NCBI GenBank assembly: GCA_027257055.1
Contig: JAPVLO010000039.1
Coordinates: 6,974,501 to 7,038,500 of the forward strand
DNA: 64,000 bases
From: Cephalopachus bancanus
Taxonomy: Eukaryota; Chordata; Mammalia; Primates; Tarsiidae
Direction of reading: 5' to 3'
This document shows positions 58,906 to 64,000 of this stretch, one piece after another. The first letter of the stretch is position 1, and the number at the start of each line of letters is the position of its first letter. The translations under genes were made by a program, and so were the position numbers. The notes below the pieces were generated by a model that worked only from the letters and a program-made list of their open reading frames with translations, was not told where the DNA came from and did no database searches.

Positions 58906-59069
58906 TAAATTATTTAGAAGGCTTCACCTCCACGAGGCTCTCCATGTTCCATCCAACCTGACTCTTCCATGACTGTCTCTCAAAGGTCACTATCTGAAGG
59001 CATTTTGCGTTCCATTCCGGGCAGTACCATGATTTTTATGGCAGTGTTTATTATATTTATTAATATTAT

Positions 59070-59190
59070 TTTTATACATACAGGGTCTCTCTATGTTGCC
59101 CAGGGTAGTCTTGAACTTCTGGTCTCAAACAATTCTCCCATCTTGGCCTCCCAAAGTGCTAGGATTATAGGCGTGGGCTACCAAATCTGT
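59070..59190 (-). repeat. Partial Alu, antisense
   Basis: GGGTCTCTCTATGTTGCCCA through GGCCTCCCAAAGTGCTAGGA. Confidence 0.65.
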
Positions 59191-59199
59191 TCCTGTAAC

Positions 59200-60540
59200 T
59201 TTATTGTGATATAATTCACAGATCATGCAATTCACCCACTGCAATGCACAATTCAGTTTACAGAACTGAGAAACCATCACCCATTTTAGAACATTTTCAT
59301 CAGCTCAAGAAGAACTTCTGCTGCTCTGTGACATCACCTCCAATCCCCACCTCCCTGTCCCCAGACAGCCCTGGGCAGCCATTCATCTACTTCCAGCCCC
59401 TGGGGATTTGTCTCTCAGGGCATTTCATAGAAATGGAATCATACCGCATGAGGCTTCTCATGACTGGCTGGCTTCACTGTGCATGAAGATTTTAAGGATC
59501 ATCCATGTTGTAACATGTGTCAGTCTTTCGTTTCTTCTGAAGGTTGGATAACGGTCTACTGTATAATGGATCCATTTTGTCTCTTTATTCATTCACTGAA
59601 GAACATTTGGGCTGTTTTCACCTTCTGGCTACTATGAATAATGACGTTATAAACATTGATGTATGAGCTTCTCTGCAGACAGATGTTTTCATTTCTTGTG
59701 AATTCATATGTAGGAGAGTGGAGTTGACTGGGTCACATAGTCAACGTGTTTTTAAACTTTTGAGGAACAGCCAGGCTATTTTCCGAGGTGTGTCTGCACC
59801 ATTTTCTATTCCCAGCAGCAGTGTGTGACGATTCCAGTTTCTAACATCCTCATCAACACTTGTTATTATGTATTTTTTTTCTTTGAGTAGGAGTCTCACT
59901 CTGTTGCCCAGGCTGGAGTGCTGTGGCTCGCTCACAGCCACTGCAACTTTGGCCTACTGAGCTCAGGTGATCCTTCTGCCTCAGCCTTCCAAGTAGCTGG
60001 AACCACAGGCAAGTGTCACCCTGCCTGGCTAATTTTTTTATGTATTGTAGAGGCAAGATCTCGCCGAGTTGCCCAGGCTGGTCTTAAACCTGTGGGCTCA
60101 GGCAATCCACTCAGCTTGGCCTCCCAAAGTACTGGAATTACAGGCGTGAGCTACCACACCGGGCCATCTGGCTTTTCAGTTGAAGCCATCCCAGTGGGCT
60201 GAAATGGCATCGTGTTCTATTTCTGATTTACATTTCCCTGTGACTAACGATGTCCCGGGATCTTTTCTTGTGCTAATGGCCCTTTGCATATCTTGTGGGA
60301 ATGTGTGTTCAGATTCTTTGCCCATTTTTAATTGGACGACTTGTCCTCTTATTATTAAGTTGTGAGACTTCTTTTTGTATTCTGAATATAAGTCCTTTAT
60401 CAGATATGTGAATTGCAAATATTTTCTCCCCTTCTATGGGCTGTCTTTTCACTTTCTTGATGGTGTCCTTTGAAGCACAAAAGTTGTACATTTTGATTAG
60501 GACTCCACATCATTCTTTTAAATATACTATTTAATAAATA
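59200..60540 (-). mobile_element. L1 (L1M-type) fragment: ORF2 C-terminus and 3' region
   Basis: The minus strand at 60309-60491 encodes text typical of the L1 ORF2 C-terminus (VKRQPIEGEKIFAIHISDKG then LIFRIQKE). Below it the 3' part of an old L1 runs to about 59200, including the TTATTGTGATATAATTCACA segment on +. An Alu splits it. Confidence 0.8.
59870..60166 (-). repeat. Alu, antisense, inside the L1 fragment
   Basis: GAGTAGGAGTCTCACTCTGT start, ending ACCACACCGGGCC. Confidence 0.88.
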
Positions 60541-61680
60541 AAAGTAATCACTTTGATATGATCTTTTTTCTGTAGCAGACACAAATTTGTAAAGACTGGA
60601 GACATTTACTTGTAGCTAGAAAGCAGTCTCAATTTCACAGGAGACATCGAAAGTGTCCTTTGGGCTTCCCCCAACCAGCTTTTGTGATCCTCTCTGCTTC
60701 CTCTTCCCACTCTTCTGACTCAGACACCCGCCTCCACCAACCCTGGAGAGTCTAACTTTTTCTGTAAGCAGGCAATGAAGATCTGTCCAGTTCCTGCCTC
60801 CAAACTTCCCTCTAGGTCCACCAAAGCTCAGAGGACTTGAAGGGCTTTCCCCCAACCATGCTTATTGTCCTGCTGGGCGGAGCTGATAAGCTGCTAAAAT
60901 TTGAGTTTCTCCTCTTCCTCCTTGGAAAGACCCCAGTGGTTTCCTGCTGGCTCAGAATTCTCCGGTCCTTGTGGGTCACAGGCCTGGCTTTTGTCCTCAT
61001 GCTGGCCTGGTTGTCACCAGTAACTGGGGGCAACCTCTCCTATTGGCTGGAGCTGCTGCCCACAGTCTCGGCTCCAGGAAGTACTACGGGGCCACTGAGG
61101 CAGGATGGCAACCTATGATGTGGTCCAAAAGTGACCTCCCCCACGGAAGGGGTGGACACTTGCACTGCGTGGCCCTGTAGAGAACATACGACGAGACTGG
61201 TCCCGGGGAGGGAGAACATGGCAGAGCCACAGAAATGCCAGGAGACAGTCAGCTGCCAGCCCTGCTCTCCTACCCCTTAGCAGTGAAGATGTGAACTCCT
61301 AGACCCACTCCCAGAGTGCAGATTCAGGGTAAGGGCAGGGTAAGGGCAGGATATTTGCGTTGTTCTGATTTCCAGCGATTCTGGTATGGAGTATTCTAGA
61401 AGCATAGCTCGAGAGGCAATGACTTAGAAGCTGGATCGAGGGGAGTGCAGGCTGAATGACGTCTCCCGGGTTCCACCCACCCACCACCCAAGAACTAAGG
61501 CCTTGTGGTGTTCTGAGAAGGAAATGATCAGCCTGAGCGAGGGTTTGGTCCGCCGACATTCTACCGGGGTTTAGCTGACGGGAGCCTGTTGCTCCCCGAG
61601 GAGAAGCTGCCGCAACTCCAGAGTGAAGGCTGGAGGGGGCAGGGGAGGAGGGGGCCTGGTTGAAGAGGAGGCATTTCTGG
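60541..61680. other. Nothing recognised
   Basis: No supported exon. Short open frames on both strands are likely chance. Confidence 0.3.
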
Positions 61681-61689
61681 GGCCAGGAT

Positions 61690-63060
61690 GACATCTGGAC
61701 TGTGTGGTCTCGGGTGGGGTGACCAGACTCTTATGCCGCCCAGGACATGAGGCATGGGTCCTAAGGGGTGATCTCTGAACTGTGACAGTGACTGTAAGGG
61801 GACGTTGTGGAGGCAGGAGGGTGGGAAACTGCAGGGAACTCAGAGCAGCAGGTGGGGGAGGGCCTGGGGTTCCGTTTCCCCGTCAGGCCTGTTGGCTAAT
61901 GCCCTAGGCAAATCAGGACATTCAGTTGAGCTATTGCGCCTGTGACCCAAAAGCAAAAGGTCCCTTTGAACAAAACATCCTGGCTTAGAGGATGCTCTTA
62001 ACCACATTAACCACATTTTCAATTGCTAGTTGTATGCAGGGGTGGTACAGGGGCATGCTCGCAGGTGTTGCGTCTCCTCAAGACGCTCTCTTTCTGTCTA
62101 CCCAGCCAGCCTCTGACTACCTCCTCTCTCAGAAGGGGCGAGGTGGAACATGTCCCGTCCAAACACCAACCCTTTACCACCCCACCCTTGCTTATTTCTC
62201 CCTTGCGTACCATCCACAGCCCCACCTGCTGCTCACAGGTGACCCCCTACTGCTGCAAGGGCACCCACTACTGGCGCTTTCCCAAGAACAGTGACAAGAC
62301 CCACCCAGACTCCCCCAGCCCATGGGCTTGAGTGGCCAGACTCCACCACCCCCAGGGTGATTCCCGCAGAGGGGCAGCCCTGGCCAAGACTCAAGCTGGC
62401 ATTGGCCTCCGTGGTCCCAGTACCCGTCTCTGGGGCCTGCCACTAGGGGGCAACCATGGGAGGGACCATGGGTTGGCGAAGTCCACCTCTCTCTGGCTGG
62501 GTTGCTAGGGACTTGTATGGACGCCCCACTCCAGAGCTCCTGGGTGGGATGCAGTGGGTGGGGCTTTGGACTGTGGGCAAGAAGCAGAGATAAGCTAGGG
62601 GTAAGATGACAAAGAGCTGGTCCTTGGACTGTCCACAGAACATGCTCTGCCTCACCCCTTCTTGGGGCTCCTGGGAGGGGACAATCCCCAGCTATGTGCT
62701 ATCTTTGCAGGACTTTGCTTTTCCCAGAATAGCCACTGTTTCTCAGAGTGAGATCCACAGACTCTCTCCAGGCTCACCTTGCCTGGCCACAGCACTGGCA
62801 TCCATGAGGGTCGTTAGAGGATAGCCCTGACAGGGAAACTGAACCTCAGCCACTTCCCCAACTGTTGCTCTGAGGTCCCCACAGCTTAATATGCTTTCCT
62901 TCTCCCACACAACACCCCACGGTCACTGTTACATTGGTCACTGTTACATCTAACCCAGCCAAGAGACCTCCCCTGAGGATCCATGTCTCACATCCAGGGT
63001 GACATCAGTGGCCACACAAAGGACCCTTGAACTCTAGGCCTACTAACCTGGTTTCTGGTC
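61690..63060. repeat. Palindromic (inverted-repeat) centre between IL32 copies C and D
   Basis: About 61690-61880 reads as the reverse complement of about 62830-63065 (GTGACAGTGACTGTAAGGGG against CACGGTCACTGTTAC; CTCAGAGCAGCAGGTGG against TGTTGCTCTGAGG). Also homologous to the A/B centre. Confidence 0.75.
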
Positions 63061-64000
63061 ACCCCACCCCAGGCCACACAGTCCTATGCAATTCTGAACC
63101 GAAAACTGTCTCCCGTTCAACCTGACACCCTCCTCTCCCTTGACAACTCCTCTGGGCCTGCACCCTCGAGCTTCACAGATTCCCCTCGGAGATCAGCAGG
63201 CTCCCATCAGCTAAATGCTGGTGGATGACAGTAAACCGAGCCCTCACTCAGACTGGTCCTTTATGAGCACTCCAGGGTGTCCCCAGTTCTTTGGTGACGA
63301 GTGGGTGGACCCTGGGATACGTCATTCACCTCGTAGCCCTAAGAAAGAGTGCTGAGCTGGGAGGCTGGGGCATGAGGAGGAGATGGGAGGCTGGGCCAGG
63401 GTGGGTCAGATCCAGCGGGACTGGGAGAAGCCCAAGGAGTGCCCAGGATTGCCAGGCCAGAGCCCCAAGGCCAACCTCAGTGTCAGCAGGAGTCAGAAAA
63501 TCCTGGTTAGTAGAATTCCTGGCCCACCTTTCCCCCCAGGCAGACCCCTATTGCTGCCGCCTCCCCTGCCTCCTGCACAGGCCCCTGACCTCAAGGCCCC
63601 CTCCTGGCTCTTACAGGCTCTGCCTGCTTATAGAGCTGAGGCAAGGACCCTGCACGGACCTAATCGCATTCCTCTGCACCAAACCCCCACCTGGCTGACT
63701 CCAGTCTCCTGAGAGTGGGTTTGGGGGACTGTGCTTTCCTGGAAATTCTCAGAGAGCTCAGGAGTCCAAGCCAGGAATGGGCCCTCATCTCTCCCAGGGC
63801 CTTAAACCTCTGCCTCTCTCCTGTGGGTCTCTAGCTCTGTCTGTCTCTCTCCGCTGTCTTTGTCTCTTCCCTGTCTATCACTCTTCTCTGTCTCTGTCTC
63901 TTTTGCTTTCTCTTTCTCTCACCCATCAATCAGCCTGGCCTCCTGCCACAGGGGAGGCTCCACCCTCCCACCCCCTCTCCCTGCTCTGCTCTAAAACCTG
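62340..64000 (+). promoter_or_regulatory. IL32: IL32 copy D: 5' region, gene runs out of the window
   Basis: Same order as upstream of copy B: GAAAGAGTGCTGAGCTGGGA block (63344), pyrimidine tract (63830-63925), TTTCTCTCACCCATCA, then GCCACAG and a GGGAGGCTCCACCCTC exon start at 63952. The coding exons would lie beyond 64000. Coding status cannot be judged here. Confidence 0.7.

Overview
The window looks like primate nuclear DNA from outside the monkeys and apes. It is full of 7SL-derived Alu SINEs. Many are old AluJ-like copies. At least ten belong to a younger, homogeneous type that I do not recognise as a human subfamily (second-half start 'GAGTTGGAGTCTCACTC', internal 'CTACAATAAATCAAAAAA', terminus 'GCCGAGCCCGGC'-like in antisense). 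Together with the gene order this suggests a non-anthropoid primate, most plausibly a tarsier. That species call is an inference and was not tested by any search.

Layout. 1-9.4 kb: repeats only (a hAT transposon split by a young Alu, an LTR, many Alus). 9.6-10.5 kb: CpG island with an NRF1 site, the likely ZSCAN10 promoter. 15.8-19.9 kb (+): a complete ZSCAN10 gene whose five coding exons join in frame to 773 residues (SCAN domain plus 14 C2H2 fingers). 22.5-64 kb: a multi-copy IL32 locus. In human, IL32 and ZSCAN10 are tail-to-tail neighbours at 16p13.3, and the same arrangement is kept here between ZSCAN10 and the first IL32 copy.

The IL32 locus is the notable part. There is not one IL32 but four copies in alternating orientation: A (-, about 23.7-34.8 kb), B (+, about 36.4-42.0 kb), C (-, about 53.8-57.6 kb) and D (+, only its 5' end, 62.3-64.0 kb). 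A/B and C/D are each head to head around palindromic centres near 35.6 and 62.35 kb; B and C are tail to tail and share inverted 3' flanks. Copy A has two further internal amplifications. One is an eightfold tandem array (unit about 936 bp) of the two small exons encoding the N-terminal part of IL-32. The other is a minisatellite of about 30 units of 39 bp (13 codons) inside the exon just before the C-terminal helical domain; that segment is present once in C and twice in B. Copies A, B and C all carry lesions in some exons but also well-kept exons and splice sites, so expressed and dead copies cannot be separated by reading alone.

Between B and C (43-53 kb) lie Alus, a 5'-truncated NOP56 retrocopy, an AT-rich stretch without a recognised gene, and a second CpG island (51.3-52.3 kb). 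Between C and D lie an ancient repeat and a minus-strand L1 fragment. No tRNA, rRNA or CRISPR was seen.
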